A stretch of DNA of 64,000 bases from Actinopolymorpha cephalotaxi (GCF_013408535.1 NZ_JACBZA010000001.1:6594850-6658849); one strand, 5' to 3'; shown: positions 8,601 to 16,893, numbered from the stretch's first letter. The notes: a model not told the origin generated them from the letters alone. Program-made: numbers and translations.

Positions 8601-10283
8601 TTGGTTAATCTACGACGTCTCTGGGAACGCGAGGAACGCTCGCTCTGGAACCGCCGCGAGTTCGTCCGGCTGAGTGGGATCGGCGCGTTCGGCCTGGCGT
8701 TCGCCATGGTCGACCGTACGGCGACGCACGCGAGCGCGGCGCCGTCGTTTCGCACCGACCCGTTCACCCTGGGCGTCGCCTCCGGTGACCCACTGCCGAA
8801 CGCGGTGGTGATCTGGACCCGGCTGGCCCCGGATCCGATGGACTCCTTCGGCGGCATGCGGCCGACGAGGTACGCGGTGGACTGGCAGGTGGCCGAGGAC
8901 GAGGCGTTCCGGAAGATCGTCCGGGAGGGCACGGCCATCGCCCAGCCCGAGTACGTCCACTCGGTGCATGTCGACGTGGGCGGGCTGCAGCCTGACCGGG
9001 CGTACTTCTACCGCTTCCGCACCGGCCCGCAGATCTCCCCGGTCGGCAGGACTCGCACGGCGCCGGCCCCGACCGCGAACCTCGACCGGCTTCGGTTCGC
9101 CGCGGTCTCGTGTGCGGCGTGGTTCGACGGCTACTACACCGCGTACAAGCATCTCGCCGAGGAGGATCTCGACGTCGTCTTCCACCTGGGCGACTACATC
9201 TACGAGTACAGCATCCAGACCAACGGCGGGCGCCCCGGCTATCCGGTGCTGCCGGAGAAGTTCAACCGGATCACCACGCTGCTCAGCGACTACCGGGACC
9301 GGTACGCGCTCTACAAGCTGGACCCCGACCTGCAGGCCGCGCACGCAGCGTTCCCCTGGATCGCGACCTGGGACGACCACGAGGTGGTCAACAACTACGC
9401 GGACGAGTACCACCCGAGCATGCCGCCGGCCGACTTTCTGGTACGCCGGGCGAACGCCTACCGGGCGTACTGGGAGCACATGCCGTTGCGGTTGCCGCAG
9501 GAGCCGGTCGGGCCGGACGCCGAGTTGTACCGGCGGTTCACGTACGGGCAGCTGGCGGAGTTCAGCGTGCTCGACACCCGGCAGTACCGCTCCGACCAGG
9601 CCTGCGGCGACGGCCTGAGGACCGACTGCCCCGGACGGCTCGACCCGTCGCGGACGCTGCTCGGCGCCGAACAGGAACGGTGGCTGCTGGACGGCCTCGG
9701 CGCCTCCCGCGCGCGGTGGAACGTGATCGCGCAGCAGATCATGATGTCGCAACTGGACTTCACCACCGATCCCGGCGGGCAGTTCAGCATGGACCTGTGG
9801 GACGGCTACAAGCCCCAGCGGGACCGGGTGGTCGACGGGCTGACCGAACGGCACGTCACCAATCCCGTGGTCCTGTCCGGTGACTTCCACCGCAGCATGG
9901 CCGCGGAGGTGAAGACGAACTTCGACGACCCGGCCTCGGCCACGGTGGCGACGGAGTTCGTGGGTACGTCGATCAGCTCCGGCATGGACGGCGCGGACCG
10001 CGACGAGTTCGCCGAGCCCTTCCTGGCCAATCAGCACGTGAAGTTCTACAGCGCCCTGCGCGGGTATGTGCGGTTCGACCTGAACCAGCAGGAACTGCGC
10101 TCGGACTACCGGGTGGTGCCCTACATCCGGCAGCCCGGCGCGCCCGTGCAGACCCGGGCGAGCTTCGTGACCGAGGACGGGCACCCGGGCCTGCAGCCGG
10201 TCGCCGACAACCCGACGCTGGGCGTTGCCTACTCGGAGAACATCCAGCCGCCGGAGCCGCTGCAGTACCCACCGGACAAGTAG
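8601..10283 (+). CDS. phoD: PhoD-family alkaline phosphatase, copy 2, with Tat signal
   Basis: The protein has about 560 residues. A twin-arginine signal, NRREFVRLSGIGAFG followed by a hydrophobic stretch and an Ala-rich cleavage region, predicts export of the folded metalloenzyme. The PhoD N-terminal domain begins at FTLGVASGDP. The core has AAVSCAAWFDGYYTAYKHL (C171, the expected iron ligand), HLGDYIYEY, WDDHE and SGDFHRS. It should be a secreted calcium/iron phosphodiesterase/phosphomonoesterase releasing phosphate. The TTG at 8601 is preferred because GGGGGG lies about six bases upstream; a TTG at 8595 and one at 8547 are alternatives. It is most similar to copy 1 immediately upstream, and its discoidin partner follows. 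Confidence 0.88.
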   Translation: MVNLRRLWEREERSLWNRREFVRLSGIGAFGLAFAMVDRTATHASAAPSFRTDPFTLGVASGDPLPNAVVIWTRLAPDPMDSFGGMRPTRYAVDWQVAEDEAFRKIVREGTAIAQPEYVHSVHVDVGGLQPDRAYFYRFRTGPQISPVGRTRTAPAPTANLDRLRFAAVSCAAWFDGYYTAYKHLAEEDLDVVFHLGDYIYEYSIQTNGGRPGYPVLPEKFNRITTLLSDYRDRYALYKLDPDLQAAHAAFPWIATWDDHEVVNNYADEYHPSMPPADFLVRRANAYRAYWEHMPLRLPQEPVGPDAELYRRFTYGQLAEFSVLDTRQYRSDQACGDGLRTDCPGRLDPSRTLLGAEQERWLLDGLGASRARWNVIAQQIMMSQLDFTTDPGGQFSMDLWDGYKPQRDRVVDGLTERHVTNPVVLSGDFHRSMAAEVKTNFDDPASATVATEFVGTSISSGMDGADRDEFAEPFLANQHVKFYSALRGYVRFDLNQQELRSDYRVVPYIRQPGAPVQTRASFVTEDGHPGLQPVADNPTLGVAYSENIQPPEPLQYPPDK

Positions 10284-10368
10284 CCCGGACGAGTTGGCCC
10301 GACAACTGGCCGGACAAGCAGCCGGACAACCGGCCGGACAAGTAGCCGGACAGCCGGCCGGACAAGCA
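10271..10368 (+). repeat. About 12-bp tandem repeats between phoD copy 2 and its partner
   Basis: Units of the form GCCGGACAANNN repeat roughly eight times with small changes across the phoD stop codon and the gap before the discoidin gene. A comparable low-complexity stretch sits at the same junction in copy 1. Confidence 0.7.
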
Positions 10369-10384
10369 GAGAGGGGTGGTCGAC

Positions 10385-11383
10385 GTGACCGAGGGGCAGC
10401 GATCCGGGGTGCGGTCGGTGGCGGCGCTACCCGGCGTTCGGCGGTGGCGTCCCCGCCACCCCGCGGCCGTCGTCGCGACCGCGGCCGTCGCGGTGATGAC
10501 GGTAGCGGCGGCGATGACCTCACCGGCGTCTGCATCCGCACCGGCGTCTGCATCCGCACCGACGCCTGTATCCGCTTCGACCTCTGTGTCCACACAGGCC
10601 GGTGACAACCTCACCTTGACAGCGACGCCGCAGACGCTGAACGTGCTGGCCGCACCCTGTGGAGCACGGATGGTCGACGTCGCCGTACGCAACGACTCCT
10701 CGCAGCCGACGTACGCGGACGTCCTGCTCACCGCCGACGCGCCGGTCCGCACGACGCCCGACGTCATCTCCAGCTACCTTCCGGCGGGATACACGCTGCA
10801 CACGCCTGTCCAGGTGTCCGCGCCGTTGGGCAGTGCCGACTCCGACGCGAAGGTCACCATCAAGGCGGGCCGGACCGGCCGCGGTCCCCAGATCTCCGTG
10901 CCGGTGGTGGTGAAGGCTCCACCGAGCGGTCCCGGGGCCAACCTCGCACTGGCGGCGTCGGTGAGTGCCTCGTCGTCCCACGCGAACTTCAAGGCCTGCG
11001 GTGCGATCGACGGCAACAGCAACTCCGACGACTGGCAGACCGCCACCGGCTGGAACGACGGCACCTCCCGGGTCTTCCCGGACTGGCTGGCGGTGACGTT
11101 CGCCCAGGCGCACCAGGTGAGCCGGGTGGAGATGAACACGCTGAACTCCACCCGTTATACGGCTGCGCGGTACGGACTGCGGGACTGGGACGTGCAGGTG
11201 TGGGACGCCGGCGCCAACGGTGGCAGCGGTGACTGGCGTACGGTCGCCAGCGTGCGCGGAAACACCGCCGGCGTGGTCAACTCGACGTTCGATCCGGTGT
11301 CCACGACCGCAGTGCGCATCTTCGTCATCGCATCGAACGACTCGACGTACTCCCGCATCGTCGAGCTCGGGGTCTACGAGTGA
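10385..11383 (+). CDS. Secreted discoidin (F5/8 type C) domain protein, copy 2
   Basis: The protein has about 332 residues. It starts with a basic N-terminus and a hydrophobic segment (PAAVVATAAVAVMTVAAAM) ending in Ala-Ser repeats, a signal peptide. A beta-rich middle domain (LTLTATPQTLNVLAAPCGARMVDV) leads to a C-terminal discoidin domain (NLALAASVSASSSHANFKAC, DGNSNSDDWQTATGWNDG, GLRDWDVQVW, IVELGVYE). Such domains bind sugars or phospholipids. Pairing with PhoD suggests it places the phosphatase on a wall or substrate polymer, which is inference. The GTG at 10385 has AGAGGGG about nine bases upstream; a GTG at 10376 is an alternative. Confidence 0.75.
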   Translation: MTEGQRSGVRSVAALPGVRRWRPRHPAAVVATAAVAVMTVAAAMTSPASASAPASASAPTPVSASTSVSTQAGDNLTLTATPQTLNVLAAPCGARMVDVAVRNDSSQPTYADVLLTADAPVRTTPDVISSYLPAGYTLHTPVQVSAPLGSADSDAKVTIKAGRTGRGPQISVPVVVKAPPSGPGANLALAASVSASSSHANFKACGAIDGNSNSDDWQTATGWNDGTSRVFPDWLAVTFAQAHQVSRVEMNTLNSTRYTAARYGLRDWDVQVWDAGANGGSGDWRTVASVRGNTAGVVNSTFDPVSTTAVRIFVIASNDSTYSRIVELGVYE

Positions 11384-11420
11384 TCGGTGCGGGTACCCCG
11401 CGACGAGGTTGTTGTCCGCG

Positions 11421-13622
11421 TCAGTTCAGTGTGGCTTGGGCGTCGAGGATGACGCTGACGGCGTAGTGGAGGTCGAGGGGGTCGCCGGACCACCAGGGCG
11501 GGGTGAGCACGTCTTCGCCGAGTGTGGGGTGGAGGTTGGCCCAGTGGTCGAGTACGGCTCGGGCGAGGTTGTTGTTGGTGGTGGCTTCGCGGGTGGGTGT
11601 GTCGGTGAGGCCTGGCAGTGGGGGTGTTGCGGGGATCTCGGTGCCGTCGGGCCGGTGGAAGCTGAAGTGTCCGCCGGGGCGGGCGGTGAAGGTGTGGCCG
11701 CCTTCGTGGGCGAGCCAGTGGTGGTAGCGGCAGATGAGGACGAGGTTGGCCAGGGTGGTGGGGCCGCCGTGGGACCAGTGGCGTGCGTGGTGGATCTGGA
11801 GTCCGTGTCTGGTGGTGCATCCGGGTGCTTGGCAGGTGTGGTGTGCGCGGATTCTGACTGCTCGGGCGGTTGCGGCGCGGGGGTATCTGGTGGGGTCGCT
11901 CAGGCCTCGGATCTGGCCGTCGGGGCCGAGGTGGACGGCGGTCACGGTCGATTCGCAGGCGAGGCGGTCCGCGGTGTCGGGGGCGAGTGGAACGCCGTCG
12001 TCGAGAGTTGCTGCCTGGTGGGCGGCTGAGCGCACCGTTGTGGGATGTAGGTGGATGATGACGCGGTATTTGTCGGCGGAGTTGAGGAATGCTGGGGTGT
12101 GGGTCAGCAGGGTTTCGGCCATCAGGACGAGTGCGTCTGCGGCCAGTGCGGCGCGGTGGCGGTGGGGGACAGCGCGTGGTGTGTCGCGTGGTGGTGCGGT
12201 GTTCGGCGGAGTCTGGTGTGGTGGGTGGTCGGATTCTTCCGCGGAAGAATCCGGGCCGGTGTCATCCGGGGCGGACTGGCGGCCGTCCTCAGACGGATCG
12301 GCGGTGTCGCCGGGCTTCGTGGAGCTGGGGGTGCCCATGGTGTCGGTCGAGCCGGTGGTGCCGGTGGTGCCGACGGTTGGGCCAGGCGTGGTGGTTGAGG
12401 CGGTTGGGCCAGGTGTGGTGGGTGAGGCGGGTGGAACAGTCGGGTTGCCTGGAGCGGGTGAGGCCGGTGGGTTGGGTGCCGGCGAAGGTGCGGACTTTCC
12501 GGCCAGCAGTGTGTCGAGTGCGGCTTCGAGCGCCGCGACGACGGTCGCGCCTTCGTCCGGGGCCAGCCTTCCGCGGATGACCAGTGAGCCGTCCTCGTCG
12601 TAGAACCACCTGATCCCGCGCCGCATCGCTCGCCGGTGGTTCTGCTCCTGGGAGCGTGCCGCCGAACAGCCGCGAGCGATCCGGTCGAGTTGGGAAGCGG
12701 TGGCGCTCCAGGCGAGGTTCAGCAACTCGTCCTCAGCGTCAGCTTCGGTGTCGGCGTTGGGGTCGGTGCCGGGCTCCTCGTCCACCTCGGGCTCGGCCTT
12801 CTGTGCGCGACCATGGGCGTCATCACCCGGACGAGCGTCGACTCGATCCCGGCCTTGGCCCTGGCCCTGGCCCTGGCCTTGGTCCTGGTCGGCGGTCTCG
12901 TCGTCGGTCCGTTCGCGTGCTTGGTTGGACGACTGCGCTTTCGTGCCGGTGTTGTCCGCGGTGTTGTCCGCGGTCTTGTCGCCGGTCGAACCTCGGTCTG
13001 GAGGGGACGAACGTTGGTCGGCGTCGGCGATCCTTGTGAGCGCGCGCACCTTGGAGTACGACAACCGGCCGGCGGCGAACTCCGCGGCGACCTTCGGGAG
13101 GTTTTCCAGGGCGCGTCCGACCCGGAGGTGTTCGTACGCGGCGGACAGACTCGTCCCGCAACGCCAGGACAGCCACTGTGCCGTGGACCTGCACCCGGAG
13201 GTGCGCCAGCCCTCGCGGCGGTCGAAGGCGACGATCAGCCGCAGCCACTCGTGCGTGGCGATGGCGATCCTGGAAGCGAGGTCGCAGATCTCGGCCTCCA
13301 GACCCTCCAGCGACCTGGGCGTACCTGTGCCGGTCGTACGCGTGCCGGGGCCGGGCGTGCTGTCCTCGGCAACTCCTGCGGCGGGCACTCCTGAGGCGGG
13401 CACTCCCGAGGCGGGCGCATCTGTGGCGTCCGCATCGGGTGGCACGCAGGTAGAGGGCGGTGGAGCAGGTGGAGTGGGCGGAGCAGGTGGGGACTGTCCT
13501 CCGGTGTGCGCGGGGTCAGGTGGTGTGGGACGAGGGATCCGGGCCACAGGCGTGGGGGTCGCCGCGGGCGCGTCCGTCGGCACAGGGGTGAAGGTCGAGG
13601 TGGAGGCGTTGCAATCGCTCAT
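11421..13622 (-). CDS. DUF222/HNH endonuclease family protein (13E12-like)
   Basis: The protein has 733 residues. A Pro/Ala/Thr-rich N-terminus is followed by the DUF222 domain (SLEGLEAEICDLASRIAIATHEW, TAQWLSWRCGTSLSAAYEHLRVGRAL), two long disordered inserts rich in Gly/Gln/Asp and in Pro/Thr, and a C-terminal HNH nuclease (CQAPGCTTRHGLQIHHARHWSHGGPTTLANLVLICRYHH). These proteins are multi-copy in actinomycetes; a DNA-cleaving or homing role is assumed from the HNH motif but is not established. The ATG start follows a leaderless -10. One of the inserts includes SSAEES encoded by a copy of the dispersed palindrome at 12231-12252. It is convergent with discoidin copy 2. Confidence 0.82.
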   Translation of the reverse strand: MSDCNASTSTFTPVPTDAPAATPTPVARIPRPTPPDPAHTGGQSPPAPPTPPAPPPSTCVPPDADATDAPASGVPASGVPAAGVAEDSTPGPGTRTTGTGTPRSLEGLEAEICDLASRIAIATHEWLRLIVAFDRREGWRTSGCRSTAQWLSWRCGTSLSAAYEHLRVGRALENLPKVAAEFAAGRLSYSKVRALTRIADADQRSSPPDRGSTGDKTADNTADNTGTKAQSSNQARERTDDETADQDQGQGQGQGQGRDRVDARPGDDAHGRAQKAEPEVDEEPGTDPNADTEADAEDELLNLAWSATASQLDRIARGCSAARSQEQNHRRAMRRGIRWFYDEDGSLVIRGRLAPDEGATVVAALEAALDTLLAGKSAPSPAPNPPASPAPGNPTVPPASPTTPGPTASTTTPGPTVGTTGTTGSTDTMGTPSSTKPGDTADPSEDGRQSAPDDTGPDSSAEESDHPPHQTPPNTAPPRDTPRAVPHRHRAALAADALVLMAETLLTHTPAFLNSADKYRVIIHLHPTTVRSAAHQAATLDDGVPLAPDTADRLACESTVTAVHLGPDGQIRGLSDPTRYPRAATARAVRIRAHHTCQAPGCTTRHGLQIHHARHWSHGGPTTLANLVLICRYHHWLAHEGGHTFTARPGGHFSFHRPDGTEIPATPPLPGLTDTPTREATTNNNLARAVLDHWANLHPTLGEDVLTPPWWSGDPLDLHYAVSVILDAQATLN
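12231..12252. repeat. Dispersed palindrome, copy 1 (inside HNH gene)
   Basis: A perfect 22-base palindrome with left arm GGATTCTTCCG and its exact reverse complement. It lies in the variable linker of the HNH gene, where it reads SSAEES. Confidence 0.9.
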
Positions 13623-13629
13623 GTGTTCG

Positions 13630-13635
13630 ATGGTA
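13630..13635 (-). promoter_or_regulatory. -10 element TACCAT of a leaderless promoter for the HNH gene
   Basis: Read on the minus strand, TACCAT is followed by exactly seven bases and then the ATG at 13622; no Shine-Dalgarno sequence lies between. Confidence 0.5.
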
Positions 13636-13736
13636 GACCTGGCCACCGACAAGTCGGTTGGTTCGCCGAATCGGCTCGGTTCGGCGAGCCTCGTCCGTCG
13701 TCGGCACCACCGTCGAGAGGCGGCGGGGACCGGCGC

Positions 13737-13766
13737 TCGCGGATTCTTCCGCGGAAGAATCCGCGA
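13737..13766. repeat. Dispersed palindrome, copy 2 (longest)
   Basis: A perfect 30-base palindrome with left arm TCGCGGATTCTTCCG and its exact reverse complement, intergenic, about 115 bp upstream of the HNH start. Confidence 0.9.
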
Positions 13767-13787
13767 CTGCCCGTGTCGAGAGCGGCC

Positions 13788-13848
13788 ACTGCGGGCGAGT
13801 GCCGACTGCGGGCGAGTGCCGACTGCGGGCGAGTGCCGACTGCGGGCG
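13788..13848 (+). repeat. 17-bp tandem array
   Basis: ACTGCGGGCGAGTGCCG occurs three times exactly head to tail, followed by a partial fourth copy. It lies between two copies of the dispersed palindrome. Confidence 0.85.
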
Positions 13849-13967
13849 GGAAGGTGGCCGCTGAGAAACAGGGCCGGCGCCTTTCTGGGACCGGACTCGG
13901 ATCCGGAGGAGATCGGTTCCGGAAGAGATCGGTTCCGGAGGAGGCCGGATTCGGAGGAGACCGGGCT

Positions 13968-13991
13968 CGGATTCTTCCGCGGAAGAATCCG
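13968..13991. repeat. Dispersed palindrome, copy 3
   Basis: A perfect 24-base palindrome with left arm CGGATTCTTCCG and its reverse complement, intergenic, about 200 bp after copy 2. Confidence 0.9.
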
Positions 13992-14124
13992 GCCGCGTCC
14001 AGTCTCCCGTTCGGGAGGGATCGGAGCAGCAGGCGACGCTTCGGTGACGGTCCGGACCCGTGGGCGCACTTGGAGGTGCGGACCGGGCCGGCAGGCCGTA
14101 CTTCGAAGTGATGATAGGGGCGCC

Positions 14125-14142
14125 TTAACGAAGGCTTAGCGT
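14125..14142 (-). promoter_or_regulatory. Direct repeat with 11-bp period upstream of the reductase
   Basis: CTTAACG and CTTAGCG are separated by four bases. Read on the minus strand this is CGCTAAG-N4-CGTTAAG, the same pattern (SSYYAAG-N4-SSYYAAG) as at 16807-16824 before the response regulator. OmpR/PhoB-type regulators bind such head-to-tail sites with an 11-bp period. Confidence 0.45.
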
Positions 14143-14233
14143 GCCGAGCGAGTGGTCCTGCTGGCATAGGCGACGTCCTTGATCCTCTCGGGTCGCCCCT
14201 GATCGACCAGCCCCTTCGGAGGTCGCACCACTG

Positions 14234-15631
14234 ATGTCCGCCTATCTGCGGGTCACGCCCACGCCCCACCATCGTGCGGCGCCCCGGCTGGCCGAAGGTG
14301 GGTACCGCACCACCGACCGTGTCCATGCGCGGCGATGGACCCTTCTCCTGCTCGCCCTCGTGATCACCCCGCTCGCGCTGTGCGTGGGTGTGGGACGGCT
14401 CGGGCCGGACAGCATGACGGCGGAGCTGGCGGTGGCGGGCGGCCTGGTCGCGCTTTCCCTGATGGTGGCGGCGATGGTGCTGCCCTCGCGGATCAAGTTC
14501 CTGACCGCGCAACTGGGAATCGAGACGGTGCTCCGGGCCCACCGGGCGGTGGCCATCCTGGCCGTACTCTTCGTCGCCGTTCACGTCGTTCTGGTGGTGG
14601 CCGCCAACCCGAAGGGGCTGCGGATCCTCGACCTTCGCAGCGCCCCGCCGCGAGTGTGGGCCGCGAGTGCGGCAACGGTGGCGATCGGCGCGCTGGTGGT
14701 CCTGGCGATCACCAGGCGCCGGCGTAACCCGAGGTACGAGGGGTGGCGCATCGTGCACGTCGTGCTGGCCACGGTCGCCATGGTGGGTACGGCGCTGCAT
14801 GTCCTGTGGCTGCACATCCTGGTCGACCGGACGCTCACCCGTTGGTGGTTCGCCGGCCTGACGGCACTGATGGTGCTGCTCGCCGTGTACCGCTGGGCCT
14901 GGCGACCGCTGCGGATGCTCCGCCGTCCGTACGTGGTGGAAGAGGTGCGCCCCGAGTCGTCGAGCTCGGTCACGCTGGTGCTGCGTGCGCGTGGCCACGT
15001 CGGGGTGAAGTTCCGGCCGGGGCAGTTCGCCTGGCTGAAGTTCGGCGGCTCGCCGTTCACGTTCGAGGAGCACCCGTTCACGATCGCCTCCGCGGCGACC
15101 GAGCCCGCGCGCAAGGAGTTCACGATCAAGGCGCTCGGCGACTTCACCGAGCTGCTGTCCGGGCTCCGGCCGGGCCGCCGGGTCTACCTGGACGGGCCGC
15201 ACGGGCGTTTCACCACGGACGGACTCCGCTCCGCCGGATTCGTTCTCGTGGCCGGTGGCGTCGGCATCACGCCGATGCTGAGCATCCTGCGTACGCTCGC
15301 CGAACGCCGCGATCGCCGCCCCCACCTGTTGCTCGTGGGAGCGCGGTCCGTCGAGGACTTCCTGCACCGCGCCGAACTCGCCGACCTGCAACGCAGGCTC
15401 GACCTCGTGGTCATCGAGGTCGTCGGCGACCCACCGGAGGGGTGGTGGGGTGAGGAGGGCTACATCGACAAGTACCTGCTCGACAACTACCTGCCCCGCG
15501 GCCGGCTGCGCACCCGTACGGATTACTTCCTGTGCGGACCGCCGCCGATGTTGTCCGCGGTGCTCGACGCGCTGTACGACCTGGAGGTACCCGCGCACCG
15601 AGTGCACACCGAGATGTTCGACATGGTCTGA
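14234..15631 (+). CDS. Ferric-reductase-like transmembrane flavocytochrome
   Basis: The protein has 465 residues. The N-terminal 220 residues hold about six membrane helices (WTLLLLALVITPLALCVGV, VAILAVLFVAVHVVLVVA, IVHVVLATVAMVGTALHVLWLH) with paired His residues suited to bis-haem b binding, as in the ferric reductase/YedZ superfamily. The C-terminal half is a ferredoxin-NADP reductase-type module: FRPGQFAWLKFGG, the FAD-binding HPFTIAS, the NAD-binding GGVGITPMLSILR, and FLCGPPPM near the end. It would pass electrons from NAD(P)H via FAD across the membrane to iron or another acceptor. GGAGG lies upstream of the ATG. The neighbouring two-component system and the shared direct repeat suggest it is a target of that system. 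Confidence 0.85.
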   Translation: MSAYLRVTPTPHHRAAPRLAEGGYRTTDRVHARRWTLLLLALVITPLALCVGVGRLGPDSMTAELAVAGGLVALSLMVAAMVLPSRIKFLTAQLGIETVLRAHRAVAILAVLFVAVHVVLVVAANPKGLRILDLRSAPPRVWAASAATVAIGALVVLAITRRRRNPRYEGWRIVHVVLATVAMVGTALHVLWLHILVDRTLTRWWFAGLTALMVLLAVYRWAWRPLRMLRRPYVVEEVRPESSSSVTLVLRARGHVGVKFRPGQFAWLKFGGSPFTFEEHPFTIASAATEPARKEFTIKALGDFTELLSGLRPGRRVYLDGPHGRFTTDGLRSAGFVLVAGGVGITPMLSILRTLAERRDRRPHLLLVGARSVEDFLHRAELADLQRRLDLVVIEVVGDPPEGWWGEEGYIDKYLLDNYLPRGRLRTRTDYFLCGPPPMLSAVLDALYDLEVPAHRVHTEMFDMV

Positions 15632-15640
15632 GCCGTACGC

Positions 15641-15708
15641 GACCTGACCTGACCTGCCTGATCTGACTCCTGAACTGACCTGACTCCTGAATTGACCTGA
15701 GCCTGACC
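15641..15708 (+). repeat. CTGAC-rich low-complexity repeat
   Basis: After the reductase stop codon the DNA is made of CCTGA/CTGAC words, including a 17-base unit CTGACTCCTGAACTGAC repeated with one change at 15663-15679 and 15680-15696. Confidence 0.6.
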
Positions 15709-15730
15709 GTTGTCCGAAGGGATCCGACTC

Positions 15731-15880
15731 TTGTCCAGCCGAAACGTCCCGCGCCGAGTTGGCCGCAAGGTGCGCCGCAACGTCCGCCGCAACGCGTGGC
15801 GCTTCTATCTCCTGACCGGTACGCCGACGATCGCCGCCATGGTGGGCATGGCCGAGATGCGCTGCTGGCTGTGGACCTGA
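15731..15880 (+). CDS. Possible small basic protein of 49 residues
   Basis: A TTG-started frame follows AAGGGA at eight bases. It encodes an Arg-rich N-terminus (RRVGRKVRRNVRRNAWRF) and a moderately hydrophobic C-terminus (LLTGTPTIAAMVGMAEM) ending CWLWT. It could be a small membrane-associated peptide. It lies between the reductase and a convergent hypothetical gene. Support comes only from the ribosome-binding site and the clean frame, so it may not be real. Confidence 0.35.
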   Translation: MSSRNVPRRVGRKVRRNVRRNAWRFYLLTGTPTIAAMVGMAEMRCWLWT

Positions 15881-15892
15881 GGTCGTAGCGAC

Positions 15893-16762
15893 TCAGTGGT
15901 GGCGGGTGCTGTCGTCGCTACCCGAGGGGGCGACGGAGTCGGAAGTGCCGCGTTCGCCCGACTCGCTGGTCTCGGTGTGGGGCGAACCGTCCTCGACCTG
16001 CGCGGACGGCCGGCCGCTCACGCATCGGGCATCGAGTTCGGATTCACCCGACGGGGAGCGGAACTGCACGTTGATCCGGGTCGGCCCGCTCTGGCCGATC
16101 TGCATCGACCAGCCGTCGGTGGGCGTTGCGTAGAGAAGTTCGATGGTCGTACCCCGGCAGCTCGCGCTGACCTGGCCGCCCCGCAGCTGCCACGTCTCGG
16201 TGACCTCTGGTGGCGAGGAGGGCGCGGGCCGGGGTGCCGGAGCGCCGGCGGGACCCGGCGCCGTTCCGTCCTTGCTCGTACGACCGGCTCGGGAGGTGGG
16301 GTCGGCGGGGACCGGACCGGAACCGCCCGGATCGGCCCGGTTCGCAGAATTCGCGGGATCGGCGGGGCTTGCGGGGTTCGCCGGGTCGGCGGGGTTCGGG
16401 CGGCCGGGTTCACCAGCCGTGCCGTCGGCCCCGGCCAGCCGGTGGCCCGGGATGGCGGAGGGGTGACGCCGATCAGGACCGGCCGGGCCGGGGGCCGCCG
16501 CCGGGGCGCCGATGATCCCCTCGGGACGGCCGGGAGTCGGGCCTCGTTCGAGGCTGCGGGACGGACTGGTCGTCCGCAGTGCCTGGTCGATCGCGTGCGG
16601 TGACAGGACCGGCATGCTGCCGTCGCCGACCTTCGCGCCGACGAAGCAGACACCCTGCCAGGTGATCGTCATGGCGATCGCCGTCGCTCCACACCAGGCG
16701 GCCCCGAGCACGACGGCCTTGCCGGCCGAGGGCGCGGAGCCGGCACGTCGTCGGGCACCCAT
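15893..16762 (-). CDS. Membrane-anchored or secreted protein with Pro/Ala/Asn-rich linker
   Basis: The protein has 289 residues. One hydrophobic segment near residues 16-42 (AVVLGAAWCGATAIAMTITW) is a signal anchor or uncleaved signal. Residues about 55-190 are disordered and Pro/Ala/Gly-rich, including PANPASPADPANSANRADP repeats. Residues about 190-255 form the only folded-looking domain (VTETWQLRGGQVSASCRGTTIELLYATPTDGWSMQI) with two Cys, and the tail is Ser/Glu-rich. The gene is divergent from the response regulator and shares its promoter region, so it may be under that system's control or be a sensor accessory. No family is recognised. Confidence 0.6.
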   Translation of the reverse strand: MGARRRAGSAPSAGKAVVLGAAWCGATAIAMTITWQGVCFVGAKVGDGSMPVLSPHAIDQALRTTSPSRSLERGPTPGRPEGIIGAPAAAPGPAGPDRRHPSAIPGHRLAGADGTAGEPGRPNPADPANPASPADPANSANRADPGGSGPVPADPTSRAGRTSKDGTAPGPAGAPAPRPAPSSPPEVTETWQLRGGQVSASCRGTTIELLYATPTDGWSMQIGQSGPTRINVQFRSPSGESELDARCVSGRPSAQVEDGSPHTETSESGERGTSDSVAPSGSDDSTRHH

Positions 16763-16806
16763 CCCCGCATCCTCGCGCCGTCGAAGGGCCCGGTTCGATA
16801 AGCCTG

Positions 16807-16824
16807 GGTTAAGAGCGGCTCAAG
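16807..16824 (+). promoter_or_regulatory. Direct repeat GGTTAAG-N4-GCTCAAG in divergent promoter
   Basis: Two seven-base half sites with an 11-bp period lie between the secreted-protein gene (45 bp away) and the response regulator (83 bp away). The pattern matches the repeat at 14125-14142 and is a candidate binding site of the response regulator. Confidence 0.45.
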
Positions 16825-16893
16825 ACACGCTCCCGGGGCGGCTGGATCGGGCCCGAACCGCCTACCGCTCTCCCCGGCGGCCCTCCGACGGGT

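Larger units (their letters stand above)
13623..14233. other. 611-bp repeat-rich intergenic region
   Basis: No convincing gene is seen. The region holds the HNH promoter, two copies of the dispersed palindrome, a 17-bp tandem array and diverged GGAGATCGGTTCCG-like repeats (about 13905-13970). It ends with an 11-bp-period direct repeat before the reductase gene. It is the densest non-coding repeat block in the window. Confidence 0.65.

Noticed and set aside
10271..10368. iteron-type origin
   Set aside because: The repeats follow codon-like slippage across a stop codon, and no Rep or partition partner is present apart from a distant orphan ParA.
8610..10595. 661-codon minus-strand open frame opposite phoD copy 2
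   Set aside because: Shadow of the PhoD coding strand; no recognisable domain.
12231..12252. LexA or other known SOS/regulator operator
   Set aside because: The core does not match the actinobacterial SOS box or other operators I can name, and two copies are inside genes.
13788..13848. CRISPR-like array
   Set aside because: The 17-bp units are directly adjacent with no spacers, and no cas gene is present.
13619..15607. Long minus-strand open frame opposite the reductase gene
   Set aside because: Composition is Arg/His/Gln-rich without domains and it mirrors the ferric-reductase-like gene, whose motifs are clear.
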